Assembly: GCA_022511355.1 (NCBI GenBank) | Contig: JAFLRS010000010.1 | Span: 1-23,293 of the forward strand | DNA length: 23,293 nt | Reading direction: 5' to 3' | Origin: Alistipes sp. | GTDB taxonomy: Bacteria > Bacteroidota > Bacteroidia > Bacteroidales > Rikenellaceae | In this document: one piece after another, positions 13,160 through 23,129 of the stretch | Position numbering within the stretch: the stretch's first letter is position 1 | How the letters are laid out: the number at the start of each line of letters is the position of its first letter | Translations under genes and position numbers: made by a program | Notes under the pieces: model-generated | The model's database searches: none | What the model was told of the DNA's origin: nothing | The model's input: only the letters and a program-made list of their open reading frames with translations

Positions 13160-16100
13160 GTGTCGCTTCGATGCGGGTTCCGTCCCACTGCACGACAAAT
13201 ACCTTCATATTGGAGGTTGAGACGTCCTGGAGGGGGAAATTGTTCCAGTTGGAGAAGTACCGCAATGCATTCGTCGAAGCGTCGCGAACCTCCACGCCTA
13301 CTGCGTTGGAGCATCCCGAAACGAAGATTGCCGGAGTGGGGCCGAAGTAATCCAATGTGTAGGTCGGCGTGCCGGTAATCGGAGTTTTGTTCTGGAATAT
13401 GGTGTAATAGCCCAAATCGCAGGTGTTGGTGCGGTCCTCGATGAACTGTATGGCGGGTGCCTTCGGATAGGCCGCCATTTTTTTCTTCAGGTCGTTGATC
13501 ATGGCGGTGGTGACGGTGTATCGCGTCGTGCCGTACTGACTGTATGTCATATCCACCGGACGCAGGAATCCCCATGCCTCGAAGAAGTCGGTGAGGTCCA
13601 GCTGTGCGGCTTTGCAGGCGGCCTCGGCAAAGAGCATCTGACACTTGCCGTTGTCTTCGGTCATGTTATAGTATCCGGCCTGTTCGTTGGGCAGACGAAA
13701 CTCGGTGCAGAGCAGATTGTAAAGACGGGGCCAGAATTGGGTATTGCCGCCGCAGCGGTGGAAATAGAGCCACAATTGCCAGTTCATGCGCATATGCATT
13801 TCGGTATCCTCGTAATCGGCGCCGCCCATCTCGACCCACGATTTGCCTTTGGCGAAGTAGTCCGAAAGAACGGAGAGCCGCGAACCGCGCGAACCGTATA
13901 CGCCCATCTTGTAGATGGCGTAGTTCGAGAAGAGGTTGTTCGAGGATTCGGCGTTGGACTTCCAGAGCATGAACATCTGATTGACGTGTCCGGCCTCGTG
14001 AGCGGGGCCCCATGTATTGTCTTCGGCCTTGTTGAGCAGTTCGAGCGATATGATTTTGGGAATCGCCGATTCTATCTGGAAGTTGATTCGGTAGTTCGAT
14101 GCATCCATGTAGGCTTCCTGCTGGCTGGTCGATACGGCTACCATGTGGTTGTTGAAGTGGGTCTGATCGACCAGACGGTCCCATGTGCCGTTGCTGTTCT
14201 GACGTGCCAGTCCCATAAGTTCGAGCTGCCAGCCCAGAATGTTGTCCCACGCCGTGAGTCCCGATGTAATGCCGTCGGGTGCATATTTGCGCAGGGTGGC
14301 GGAGTGCATATTGAATATGATGTTGGTGCCTTTGGCCACGAAATATTTCTCTTTCGAGGCCCCTAGAAGCGCCTTGTAGTCGGAGTCGGTGTGACGCCGC
14401 AGGTCGAAATATCCGACCGTGCGTCCGTAGCCCGGGATGAAATGCACCTTGACTGCACCCGATGAAGAGGTCAGCGTTCCGGCGCGGTTCACTATGTAGC
14501 ACATACCGTCTGCTCCGGCGGTTATCTCGTTTATGCCCTCGACAAGACCGACGTTGTAATCGAAATCGTCGTATCGGGCCGTGTATCCGTTGCTTGCTTC
14601 GCCGGCGATGCCCAAATAGCAGTAGTTGCCGGCGGGCATGGGACCCACGCAGACGACGAGTTTGTCGCCTTTGTTCACACAGATTCCCGTAGGATTGTCC
14701 ATGCGGGTGTATTTTCGCGTGCGGAATTCGAGCCATTTGTCCTCGCCGTTGCTGTAAGCCTCGTAGGTGCCTATGCGGAAGTCGCGTTCATAGCCTTTGT
14801 AGGTGCCGCTGAAGAGGGGCATGGCCACATTCTCGGCAAAATAGGGTTCGGTTTCGTAGAGGGCGTATATATCCTCGCGCGTGACGTTGGGACGCAGTTC
14901 GGAGTAGGAGGAGTCGGTGAAAACCTTGTCGAGCGAAGCCTGTGACCCCGCATTGCGCACGGAGTTGTAGAATTCGGTCTCGACGCCGGCGATGTAGCCG
15001 CCATAACCCGAATAGAATGTCAGTCTTACCTGCTTGACATTTTCTACCGACTTGGGGAACTGTATCGTGTGCGCTCCCGGGGTCTGATCCATGTTGAACA
15101 TGGAGTTCGAAGCCGAACCGAATGTGCCGCTCTTGAAGGGACGGAACGTGGATTCGTTCGAAAGACGGTATTCGGCATCGAATGCGCCCGGATTGCCGTT
15201 CGCGTAGGAGAATCGCGAGTACCATATCATATAGCTTACGCGCGAGGGCGATGCGAATGTGAATGTAACGGTTACGGGGAATTTGGTGCCGCCGTTTTGC
15301 TCCCAAAGCGTATGATAGAGATAGCTGTCGCTGTCGTATTCCTTAATGTTGTCGAAAAGATGCTCCACTCCGCTGCCCGGGTTGGTGGAGCTGGCCTGCG
15401 CGCTGCTTATGGTAATCTTGATGTCGGGCGTGGTATCGGGTTCGGGGATGCCCTGACCCGCAGCCTGAGTCACGGTGAGGGTTTTGGAGATGTCGTATGC
15501 GGGGTCGGCCGAGGAGACTGTTATGGAAGCCGAACGGGAGGCGGCTTTCACGTTGGGGAAGGCGTAGCATTTGAATTCGTATTCGACAAGGCTTCGCGTG
15601 ACGGGCTGACCGTTTTCTGCGACCTCGATCCATCCGCATTCCGAATTGTCGGGGGAGAGAGCGGGTCCGAGTTTTACGGGCATATTCGACAGCACCGAAA
15701 GGTTGAACGAACCTCCTTGGGCCGTGAGGTTGCTGTTGTTGACGAGTATCGCCGGAGCTTCGCCCAACTGCCGCACGGTTATTTCAAATTCGGTATATAC
15801 GCCGTCGACCGTGGCTCCCGCCTTGAACGACGTGGAGCGGACTTCGACTTCGTTGTTGGTCTCGATTGTGAGGTTCAGACCCCCTCCCTCTCCCGATTCG
15901 GGGTCGGGTTCGACTACCGTAACGCTGACCCAGCTGTCGGGATCGGTTATTTTCCACTCCTCTGCGGGGAGGTCGGTGTCTATGGGGATGAATTTTTCGG
16001 ATTGGTCGGCCGGAAAACTTAACGACTGCAAGGCTTCTTCTATCGAGAAGTAGTGCGGCGTAATTTCGGGTCCCTCGGGCTCCTCGGGCTTCTGCGGTTC

Positions 16101-16235
16101 CTCTTCTTCGGGGATTTCCGCATCGATGTCGGGAGTCGTTTCGCTGCATCCTGCGAGTGATACGGCCGTTGCCGCGAGCAGAATGAGGAGTGTCGATTTC
16201 AGATTGAGATTCATGAATTTGAGATGCATGGTCAT
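13152..16235 (-). CDS. M60-family metallopeptidase lipoprotein with BACON and F5/8C domains
   Basis: This 1027-residue secreted lipoprotein has the lipobox LAGC (Cys30) followed by a strongly acidic stretch with EEEE and several PE pairs, suggesting surface display. An alternative start at 16214 (MNLNLKST) would shorten the leader by seven residues. Domains in order are two BACON-type beta-sandwiches (about 60-160 and 160-265), an F5/8 type C (discoidin) carbohydrate-binding-like domain (about 270-420), the M60 N-terminal beta region (about 430-640), the M60 catalytic region and a C-terminal beta domain (about 900-1027). The zinc site is HEAGH (746-750) with a glutamate 13 residues further on (Glu763), matching the M60 motif HExxHx(8,28)E. 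Characterised M60 enzymes cleave O-glycosylated mucin-type proteins, so a host or dietary glycoprotein is the likely substrate. It is downstream of the esterase in one operon, 13 bases away. Confidence 0.88.
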   Translation of the reverse strand: MTMHLKFMNLNLKSTLLILLAATAVSLAGCSETTPDIDAEIPEEEEPQKPEEPEGPEITPHYFSIEEALQSLSFPADQSEKFIPIDTDLPAEEWKITDPDSWVSVTVVEPDPESGEGGGLNLTIETNNEVEVRSTSFKAGATVDGVYTEFEITVRQLGEAPAILVNNSNLTAQGGSFNLSVLSNMPVKLGPALSPDNSECGWIEVAENGQPVTRSLVEYEFKCYAFPNVKAASRSASITVSSADPAYDISKTLTVTQAAGQGIPEPDTTPDIKITISSAQASSTNPGSGVEHLFDNIKEYDSDSYLYHTLWEQNGGTKFPVTVTFTFASPSRVSYMIWYSRFSYANGNPGAFDAEYRLSNESTFRPFKSGTFGSASNSMFNMDQTPGAHTIQFPKSVENVKQVRLTFYSGYGGYIAGVETEFYNSVRNAGSQASLDKVFTDSSYSELRPNVTREDIYALYETEPYFAENVAMPLFSGTYKGYERDFRIGTYEAYSNGEDKWLEFRTRKYTRMDNPTGICVNKGDKLVVCVGPMPAGNYCYLGIAGEASNGYTARYDDFDYNVGLVEGINEITAGADGMCYIVNRAGTLTSSSGAVKVHFIPGYGRTVGYFDLRRHTDSDYKALLGASKEKYFVAKGTNIIFNMHSATLRKYAPDGITSGLTAWDNILGWQLELMGLARQNSNGTWDRLVDQTHFNNHMVAVSTSQQEAYMDASNYRINFQIESAIPKIISLELLNKAEDNTWGPAHEAGHVNQMFMLWKSNAESSNNLFSNYAIYKMGVYGSRGSRLSVLSDYFAKGKSWVEMGGADYEDTEMHMRMNWQLWLYFHRCGGNTQFWPRLYNLLCTEFRLPNEQAGYYNMTEDNGKCQMLFAEAACKAAQLDLTDFFEAWGFLRPVDMTYSQYGTTRYTVTTAMINDLKKKMAAYPKAPAIQFIEDRTNTCDLGYYTIFQNKTPITGTPTYTLDYFGPTPAIFVSGCSNAVGVEVRDASTNALRYFSNWNNFPLQDVSTSNMKVFVVQWDGTRIEATQK

Positions 16236-16248
16236 TCAGGTTTCGGGG

Positions 16249-17415
16249 TTATTCGGTTGCGCCCTTGCTGCGGAAGAGCATGGGTGCGAATTCGCTCAGA
16301 TATATGCGCCAGTTGCGCCATTCGTGTCCTCCGTCGGATTCGCGGTAGATGTAGGGCAGATTGTTGTCATCGAGCCATTTTCGATATTCGACGTTGGCCT
16401 GGTAGAGGAAATCGTCCTTTCCTATGGCTATCCAGTAGAGTGCGGGTCTTTTTTTGAATTGGAGTTTGACTTTTTGCTGCCAGTTGTCGTAGATGCGCGA
16501 GCGGGATTCGTAACCGGCTCTTACGGCGGCGGAGAAGAGTCCCACGTAGTCGAACATATCGGGATACTCTTTGGAGATTTGCATGGCGTGGAAGCCTCCC
16601 ATGGAGAGTCCGGCTATGGCTCGGTGGTGTTTGTCGCGCAGAGTGCGGTAGCAGTCGTCGATGCGGGCCACTATTTCGGGGAACGAGGCTTCGAACGTGC
16701 CGTCCATGGTGTGGGGCAGATTGAATGAGGGCCGCACCATGCCTTCGGGAGCTTCGCCCGGGGCGGCCTGCTGTGCGACATTGCCGTTGGTCATCACCAC
16801 TATCATGGGTTGGGCTTTGCCTGAGGCTATGAGGTTGTCCATTATGCGTGCTGCGCGTCCGAGTGCGGGCCAACCCTCTTCATCGTTGCCCATTCCGTGG
16901 AGCAGATAGAGTACTGGGTAGCGGAGTTTGCCCGATTCGTATCCGGGCGGGGTGTAGACGGTCATTCGCCGCGAGGTGCCGAGAGAGGGGCTGTGATACC
17001 ATGTGCGGGTAAGCGAGCCGTGCGGCACGTCGTTCACTTTGTAGAGGTCGGCCTGTCCGCCTTCTATCAGGAATATATTGGCGAGTGTCGCCACGTCGCG
17101 ATTGACATAAACGTTGGCGGGGTCGAGTATTTTGAGTCCGTCGACTATGAAGGCGTAGCTGTAGAGTTCGGGAGCGAGCGGCGGGGTGGTGAAGGACCAG
17201 ATTCCGTTTTCGTTTTCGGTGAGTTCGGCTGTTCTGTCGGGCAGGAAGTCTCCGGTAACGAGGACTTTCACGGCTTTGGGGGCGTGGAGCCGGAAGGTCA
17301 CGGAGTTGTCGTCGTTGATTTGTGGCGAGGATGTTTGAGCGGCGTCCCACAGATTTTGTGCGGCGGTGCAGAGTGCGCATACGGCGAGGAGCGCCGAGAG
17401 TATGAGTTTTTTCAT
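16249..17415 (-). CDS. Secreted CE1-like esterase with N-terminal E-set domain
   Basis: This 388-residue alpha/beta-hydrolase has a cleavable signal peptide (to about Ala19). An E-set/CBM48-like domain (about 30-118; VTFRLHAPKAVKVLVTGDF, GIWSFTTPPLAPELYSY) precedes the esterase domain. In the latter, LLHGMG (171-176) provides the oxyanion region, GLSMGG contains the nucleophile Ser271, Asp334 or Asp335 lies in IGKDD, and His364 in GGHEWRNWR. This architecture is typical of the Bacteroidetes enzymes grouped with feruloyl or acetyl-xylan esterases and enterochelin-esterase-like proteins. In this setting it probably removes acyl groups from a glycan or glycoprotein. The substrate cannot be read from sequence. 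It is the first gene of a two-gene operon with the M60 peptidase and diverges from the SusC/SusD pair. Confidence 0.88.
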   Translation of the reverse strand: MKKLILSALLAVCALCTAAQNLWDAAQTSSPQINDDNSVTFRLHAPKAVKVLVTGDFLPDRTAELTENENGIWSFTTPPLAPELYSYAFIVDGLKILDPANVYVNRDVATLANIFLIEGGQADLYKVNDVPHGSLTRTWYHSPSLGTSRRMTVYTPPGYESGKLRYPVLYLLHGMGNDEEGWPALGRAARIMDNLIASGKAQPMIVVMTNGNVAQQAAPGEAPEGMVRPSFNLPHTMDGTFEASFPEIVARIDDCYRTLRDKHHRAIAGLSMGGFHAMQISKEYPDMFDYVGLFSAAVRAGYESRSRIYDNWQQKVKLQFKKRPALYWIAIGKDDFLYQANVEYRKWLDDNNLPYIYRESDGGHEWRNWRIYLSEFAPMLFRSKGATE

Positions 17416-17468
17416 TGGTTGTACTTATATTTATAATGCGCAATGAGCGTTGCTCGTGTTTCGATATG

Positions 17469-17476
17469 CAAAGATA
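17469..17476 (-). promoter_or_regulatory. Promoter -7 element for the esterase-peptidase operon
   Basis: The minus strand reads TATCTTTG, a match to TAnnTTTG, 53 bases before the esterase ATG. The -33 position (about 17496-17499 on the plus strand) has no CAAA, so only the proximal element is supported. Confidence 0.5.
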
Positions 17477-17504
17477 ATTAAAATGATAAAAAATAGGATG
17501 TTTT

Positions 17505-17535
17505 TTTGCGGAAGAATAAAAAATATTTAACTTTG
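17505..17535 (+). promoter_or_regulatory. Promoter of the SusC/SusD operon
   Basis: TTTG at 17505-17508, a 19-base spacer and TAACTTTG at 17528-17535 match the Bacteroidetes promoter exactly. Transcription should start near 17540-17543, giving a leader of about 50 bases. Confidence 0.85.
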
Positions 17536-17541
17536 CAATAG

Positions 17542-17558
17542 GAAGTCGATGCGACTTC
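17542..17558 (+). promoter_or_regulatory. 5'-end hairpin in the susC leader
   Basis: GAAGTCG-ATG-CGACTTC is a perfect 7-bp inverted repeat located almost exactly where the transcript should begin. It has no T tract, so it is not a terminator. It could stabilise the mRNA 5' end or be an operator; the sequence does not decide. Confidence 0.5.
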
Positions 17559-17592
17559 TTAAGAAACTAACTTAAATAAAATTTAATCTATC

Positions 17593-20500
17593 ATGAAACG
17601 AACTCTACAATTAATGGCTTCGGCTCTGTTCGTTTCTGTCGTTGCTGGGGGGGGGGATTTTAACCCTTCAAGCTTCTGAAAATCAGTATTTTGCGACAGA
17701 GACTCAGAGTCTGATTCAAGTGAGCGGCAAAATCGTGGACTCTGAGGGTCTGCCGCTTGTCGGAGTGACTGTCGTTGAGGAGGGCAACGAGGTAAACGGT
17801 GCTATGACCGACCTCGACGGTGCTTTCCGCATTTCGGTGCCGGAGGGTGCTATGCTGTCGGTGTCTTATATCGGATATAAGACGGTGACGGTGCCTGCAT
17901 CGGCCGGAGCGATGACAATCACGCTCGAAGAGGATACCGTTGGCATCGACGATGTGATAGTCGTCGGTTACGGTGTTCAGAAAAAGGCTAATGTCTCGGG
18001 CGCCGTGGCGACCGTGAAGATGGATGAGGTTTTGGGCGACCGTCCGGCCCCCAATGCCGCTTCGGCTCTTCAGGGCGCGGTTCCGGGTCTTACCATCACC
18101 ACCAGCCGTACTCCGGGTCAGACGGGCAACACGCTCCAGCTTCGCGGTACGCACACCTTCTCGGGCAATAGCGGCCGCAGTGTCGCTCCTCTGGTGCTTA
18201 TCGACAACGTGCCGGGCAGCATCGACGCGGTCAATCCCAACGACATCGAATCGATTTCGGTGCTTAAGGATGCTTCGTCGTCGGCTATTTACGGTGCCCG
18301 TGCTGCCGGCGGTGTAATCATCATCACCACCAAGCGTCCGCAGAAGGCCGAGAAGATTCAGGTGAACTACAACAACAACTTCGGTTTCTCGAATGCCGTG
18401 ACCACTCCCAAGCAGATTCCGATGGAGGAGTTCCTGAAGATGCACAAGGAGCTGAAAAACGGCAGCGGTTATGCCAATGTGGGTCAGAACATCGACAACT
18501 GGCTCGAGTATATCCGCCTCTACAAGACCGACCGTGCGGCACTCAGCCAGCTGGGTACGCTCTACGACGGCGGAGTCTTCATCGAGAACAACGGTGACGG
18601 TCACCGCTACTATCTGACCGAGAGAGACCAGTACAAACGTATGCTCGAGACCGGTTTCTCGCACAACCACAACGTTTCGGTGACCGGCGCTACCGACCGC
18701 ATCCGTTTCCGCGTGTCGGGCAACAGCTACGACGAAAACGGCCCCTACGCAGGCAAGAAGGACCTCTTCAACCGTATGACCTTCAACGGAACCATTTCGG
18801 CCGACATCGCCAAGTGGTTCACGCAGGAGGCCGACTTCGCCTACTCGCAGCGCAAACGCAACCATATGGTGGACGAGAACGGCTATCTGCTCTCGACCCG
18901 CAATATGAACTTCGTTCCCGATACGGTTGAGGACCCCGTTACCGGTCAGCCCTACCGTACCCCGCTGAACATTATCAATGCATCCAATACGGCACGCACG
19001 ATTACCGATGTTCCGCGTTTCTTCCTCAAGTCGATTCTCAGGCCCGTCAAAGGTCTCGAGGCGGTATTCGAATACACCTACGAGAAGGTGGGTCAGAAGT
19101 ATGACTACTTCTCGGGTCAGTATGCGCTTACCACCACCGAGGAAAGTGCTGCCGCACGTCCTGCACACGACTACATGATTTCGCGTTACTCCCACACCGT
19201 AACCAACGCCTTCAACGCCTATTTGACCTACAAGTTCGACGTTGCACAGGACCACCACTTCTCGGTTATGGCCGGTTATATGCAGGAGGCGCAGAACTAC
19301 GAATGGTATAACACCTACGCCGAAGACCAGGGTATGCTCGACGTACCTTCGCTCAACGGTGCGGGCGGTCAGATTCTTCCCTCCGACGAATATTGGGATT
19401 ATGCCATCCGCGGCGGCTTCGCACGTATCAACTACGACTACAAAGGCAAATATATCCTCGAACTCAGCGGCCGTTATGACGGCTCGTCGAAGTTCCCCAA
19501 GAAGAGCCGTTTTGCATTCTTCCCCTCGTTCTCGGTTGCATGGAATCTGGCCGAGGAGAAGTTTATGGACTCCACGCGCGACTATGTGAACCAGATTAAA
19601 CCCCGTTTCTCCTACGGTTCGGTGGGCAACCAGAACCAGGCGGGCTACTACGGCTATCTTTCGTCGATGACCTTCGATGCAAAGGGCACCTACTGGCTCA
19701 CCGGCGACGACTATGCCGGCTATCTGTGGCCCGACGGAACCCTTATCAGCGGTAACTATACGTGGGAGACCATCACCACCACCAACGTGGGTCTCGACTT
19801 CGCGCTGTTCAACAACCGTCTGACCGGTACCTTCGAGTGGTATCAGCGCGATACGAAGGATATTCTTTCCAGCGGTATGCCCATGTCGGGTATGGTAGGC
19901 GCATCGGCTCCTCTGCAGAATGTGGGTTCGCTCCGCACCCGCGGTTGGGAGCTGCAGCTCAACTGGCGCGGCAACTTCGCACAGCACAAAGGCCGTTACA
20001 ACGTAGGTCTCAACCTGTGGGACTACACCACCGTGATTACCAACATCAACGGCAACGAGGCCAAGACTTTGGGCTACTACTACAACGGTATGCGTCTGGG
20101 CGATCTCTGGGGCTTCAAGTGGGACGGTTTCTACACTGTCGACGATTATGAAGACCTCTCGACATGGACTCTCAAAGAGGGCGTGCCTACGGTTGCCAAC
20201 TCTTCGGGTGCCGCAATATCGCCCAAACCCGGTGACTACAAGTACAAGAATCTGCGCGACGGTCAGCTCAACGACAGCGAACGCAATCAGATCAACTACG
20301 GCAAGAATACGGCCGATGCCCCGGGCGACCAGACCGTTATCGGCAACAACCTGCCCCGTTATCAGTACGGTATCAATCTGGGCGTGGGTTATGCAGGATT
20401 CGACCTCAGCGTAATGCTGCAGGGCGTAGGCCAGCGTCAGACCTTTATCGCCAACGAGTATGTCTACACCTATCCTTCGGGTTATCAGGATGCAATATGG

Positions 20501-20881
20501 ACGGGCGTATTCGAAGGTACGACCAACTACTGGAAACCTGTCAGCACCACTCCGGGCGAGGAGGGCTATATGGTTGCGGCAAATCCCAAAGCGACGCTGC
20601 CCCGTATCTACGGCAACCTCGAAAACGGCGCCTACAACCGTTGGGTCAACGACCATATGCTTCAGGATGCATCCTACTTCCGCATCAAGAACATAACCTT
20701 GTCCTACACCTTCCCCAAGAAGTGGATGGAGAAGATTTACGTTACGAATCTGCGTGTATTCGCCAGCATCGAGAACGTAGCAACTTTCTCGAAACTGCCG
20801 AAGGGAATCGACCCCGAACTTTTGACCTACGGTTATCCTCTCTATCGCACGGTTTCGTTCGGTCTGAATCTCACGTTCTAA
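17593..20881 (+). CDS. SusC-family TonB-dependent outer-membrane transporter, frameshifted at a G10 tract
   Basis: This SusC-type nutrient importer is paired with the SusD-type gene after it. The natural start is ATG 17593 (MKRTLQLMASALFVSVVAGGG), but ten G at 17647-17656 shift the frame and this reading stops after 28 codons at TGA 17677-17679. With nine G the signal peptide joins the main frame and gives 1095 residues ending NLTF. In the corrected protein there is a carboxypeptidase-regulatory-like domain (about 40-115; SGKIVDSEGLPLVGVTV, DLDGAFRISVP), a TonB-box-like IDDVIVVGYG, a plug (LQGAVPGLTI, LIDNVPG, SISVLKDASSSAIYGARAAGGVIIITTK) and a large barrel. A TTG at 17642 in the main frame gives no signal peptide and is an unlikely start. 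The rest of the frame is intact, which argues for a reversible switch or a base-count error rather than decay. The imported ligand is unknown, perhaps glycan or glycopeptide. Confidence 0.88.
17647..17656 (+). repeat. G10 homopolymer, candidate phase-variation tract
   Basis: Ten consecutive G lie in codons 19-22 of the SusC signal peptide. Nine (or twelve) G keep the reading frame; ten or eleven do not. Poly-G tracts of this size are known slipped-strand switches in other bacteria, such as Campylobacter. They are also a common site of sequencing miscounts. Confidence 0.9.
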
Positions 20882-20900
20882 TTATTAAACGAATACGAAT

Positions 20901-23066
20901 ATGAAAAAGATAATAAGTTTATTGACGATTGCCTCTGTGGCGATGGGAACCGTTTCGTGTACCGACGATTTCCTCGACCGTATGCCGAAAGCCGACCCCT
21001 CGGAAGGTAACGCATTCGTATCTTATGAAACCTGCACCTACTATCTGCAGAGCCTCTACACCATGTTCCAGAACGGTCAGACCTATTTTCAGGGTCCGTC
21101 GATGGTGAACGGTTTTGCCGGAACCTCTACCCGCGATACATATTCGGGTTTGGTGGTGAACTACGGCACCGGATACGGCAACCTCTACGGCAATGCCAAT
21201 GCACAGGTGGTTCCCGCGTCGAACAGTACCTACACGGCAGCCTATACATTCGTGCGTCGTGCCAACCTGCTTCTGTCGCATATCGGCGACCCCGCCTGCA
21301 CCGATGCGGAACGCAACTATATCGAGGCTACAGCGCGATTCTTCCGCGCCTATGCCCACTATGCGATGATGATAAACTGGGGCGATATCGTATACCTCGA
21401 CCATCTGATAGATGAGACCGCACCCGAACTGAAACGCGAACAGAATTCGCGTCTCTATGTGGCCGACCAAATCTACAAGGAGCTGGTTTGGTGTATCGAA
21501 CATATGCCCGACATCACCGAACGCAACACCATCAAACCCGATGTGGTAAAGGCATTTATGTCGCGTTTCTCGCTCTTCGAGGGCACATGGCGCAAATACC
21601 ACAATGTGGACGAGTCGCAGTGCGCATCCAACAACTGGGTGACCGGCGAACAGCTGCTCGAGGCTTGCGTGAAGTACTCGAAAGAGGTGATGGATGCTCA
21701 TCCCAACCTCCATATGGGAAACAAAGCCCTCAATAAAATCCCGGGCTGCGGATGGGGTGAACTCGCCACGCTCGAGGACCTTGCAGGCGTCGATGAGGTG
21801 CTGCTCTATGTTCACTACGTGGAGAATATCAAAACTCACCGTATCGACCACTACGAGCATATCGCAAATGCGCAGCTCGACCTGCCCCAGAATACGGTCA
21901 ATCTCTATCTGACCCGCGACGGTCTGCCTATCGGCAATGCCAATGTGAAGTACTACAAATATGTAGGTCCGGGCAGCTCGGTGGATGACCTCTACGAGGA
22001 GGCTACCGCCGACGAAGACAAGTACGACTACGCAAATGCCGATATCTACAAGACTTTCCGCCGCCGCGACCCGCGTCTGTGGCAGACAGCCATGCCTCCC
22101 TTCAGCCTGAAGAGCATATCGGGTAACGAATACACCACTTTCGGCCCCGACAGCCCGTGGAGCGAGTATCTGAATCAGTTCCCCTCGCGCGGTGCAGTCG
22201 TGAATGCGGATAACAACAGCTACCGAATCCGTTCGGTGAACAGCACCTACGACAGAAGTCAGCCCCACAAGACGCTTCCGAGCGCCAACTGGGAGGGCGT
22301 GGCTACCGACAATGTGCCCAACACGCAGAGCGTAACCAACAGCACCCAGATAGCAGCTGCTCGCGAAGCCGGAACGCCCGTGCGTGCCGGAAAGGATTTC
22401 CAGAGAAGCAAGAGCGGTTATTTCGTATGGCGTCACCATCAGCACTGGGGTGCGCAGCACAACAACACCGCATTCGACATCTCCGACAAACCCCTCTTCA
22501 AGGTTAGCGAGGTTATGCTTAACTACGCCGAGGCTATGTTCGAGCTGGGCCGTTTCGACCAGACCGTTGCCGATGCGACCATCAACAAACTGCGCGACCG
22601 TGCAGATGTGGGACATATGACCGTAAGCGCAATAGATGACAGCTTCGACCCCAACAGACCGAAGGTCAATGACGACAATGTGACAATCGACCCCAAGTTG
22701 TGGGAGATTCGCCGCGAACGTTTGGTCGAGCTGATGTGCGAAAGCTTCTCGTGGGAGGATGTCCGCCGCTGGAAGATGGCCAAACATTTCGTGGACCAGC
22801 AGTATTGCGGCGTATTCGTCGAGAATGCAACGCAAGTGATGCGTCCGCTTATCGACGGTTTGGCTACGGGTATTCTCAACCCCGAAACGGGTCTCGAGTA
22901 TCAGAGTGCCGGCGAGCTGGAGGCGGCAGGCAACAAAGGCCACCTCTTCACCTACCGCAAACCCGCCGACGGTGCAGGATGGCAGGAGCACTACTATCTC
23001 AATCCCGTGCCCCTCGATGAAATTGCTCTCAATCCGCAGCTCCACCAGACTCCGGGTTGGGAATAG
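20901..23066 (+). CDS. SusD/RagB-family surface nutrient-binding lipoprotein
   Basis: This 721-residue lipoprotein has a signal peptide ending in TVSC (Cys20), followed by TDDFLDRMP, the classic SusD mature start (C-x-D-x-LD). SusD-like helical TPR landmarks are visible: AYTFVRRANLLLSHIG, a long helix with YIEATARFFRAYAHYAMMINWGDI, and near the C-terminus LNYAEAMFELG, INKLRDRADV and IRRERLVELMCESFSWEDVRRWKM, ending with NPVPLDEIALNPQLHQTPGW. It caps the SusC barrel as a lid and binds the ligand outside the cell. The gene begins 19 bases after susC in the same operon and is followed by a strong terminator. The protein is longer than most SusD proteins (about 500-600 residues), with insertions in the middle. 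Its frame is intact whatever the G-tract state upstream. Confidence 0.93.
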   Translation: MKKIISLLTIASVAMGTVSCTDDFLDRMPKADPSEGNAFVSYETCTYYLQSLYTMFQNGQTYFQGPSMVNGFAGTSTRDTYSGLVVNYGTGYGNLYGNANAQVVPASNSTYTAAYTFVRRANLLLSHIGDPACTDAERNYIEATARFFRAYAHYAMMINWGDIVYLDHLIDETAPELKREQNSRLYVADQIYKELVWCIEHMPDITERNTIKPDVVKAFMSRFSLFEGTWRKYHNVDESQCASNNWVTGEQLLEACVKYSKEVMDAHPNLHMGNKALNKIPGCGWGELATLEDLAGVDEVLLYVHYVENIKTHRIDHYEHIANAQLDLPQNTVNLYLTRDGLPIGNANVKYYKYVGPGSSVDDLYEEATADEDKYDYANADIYKTFRRRDPRLWQTAMPPFSLKSISGNEYTTFGPDSPWSEYLNQFPSRGAVVNADNNSYRIRSVNSTYDRSQPHKTLPSANWEGVATDNVPNTQSVTNSTQIAAAREAGTPVRAGKDFQRSKSGYFVWRHHQHWGAQHNNTAFDISDKPLFKVSEVMLNYAEAMFELGRFDQTVADATINKLRDRADVGHMTVSAIDDSFDPNRPKVNDDNVTIDPKLWEIRRERLVELMCESFSWEDVRRWKMAKHFVDQQYCGVFVENATQVMRPLIDGLATGILNPETGLEYQSAGELEAAGNKGHLFTYRKPADGAGWQEHYYLNPVPLDEIALNPQLHQTPGWE

Positions 23067-23129
23067 ACGAGGTGCATATCTCAAATTCCGGAACTTCTAA
23101 GTAAGTTCAATCATACAAAATTTAGGTGG

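Noticed and set aside
17642..17644. TTG as the start codon of the SusC gene
   Set aside because: Starting here gives no signal peptide, which an outer-membrane protein needs. The tract-length explanation with ATG 17593 gives a complete, typical leader.
17660..20656. Minus-strand open frame of 998 codons opposite the SusC gene
   Set aside because: It arises from the codon bias of the SusC gene on the other strand. The composition is Val/Gly/Arg-rich with no recognisable domain, and SusC motifs on the plus strand are unambiguous.
20919..23084. Minus-strand open frame of 721 codons opposite the SusD gene
   Set aside because: It mirrors the SusD gene almost end to end and shows no motif, signal peptide or promoter; it is a codon-bias artefact.
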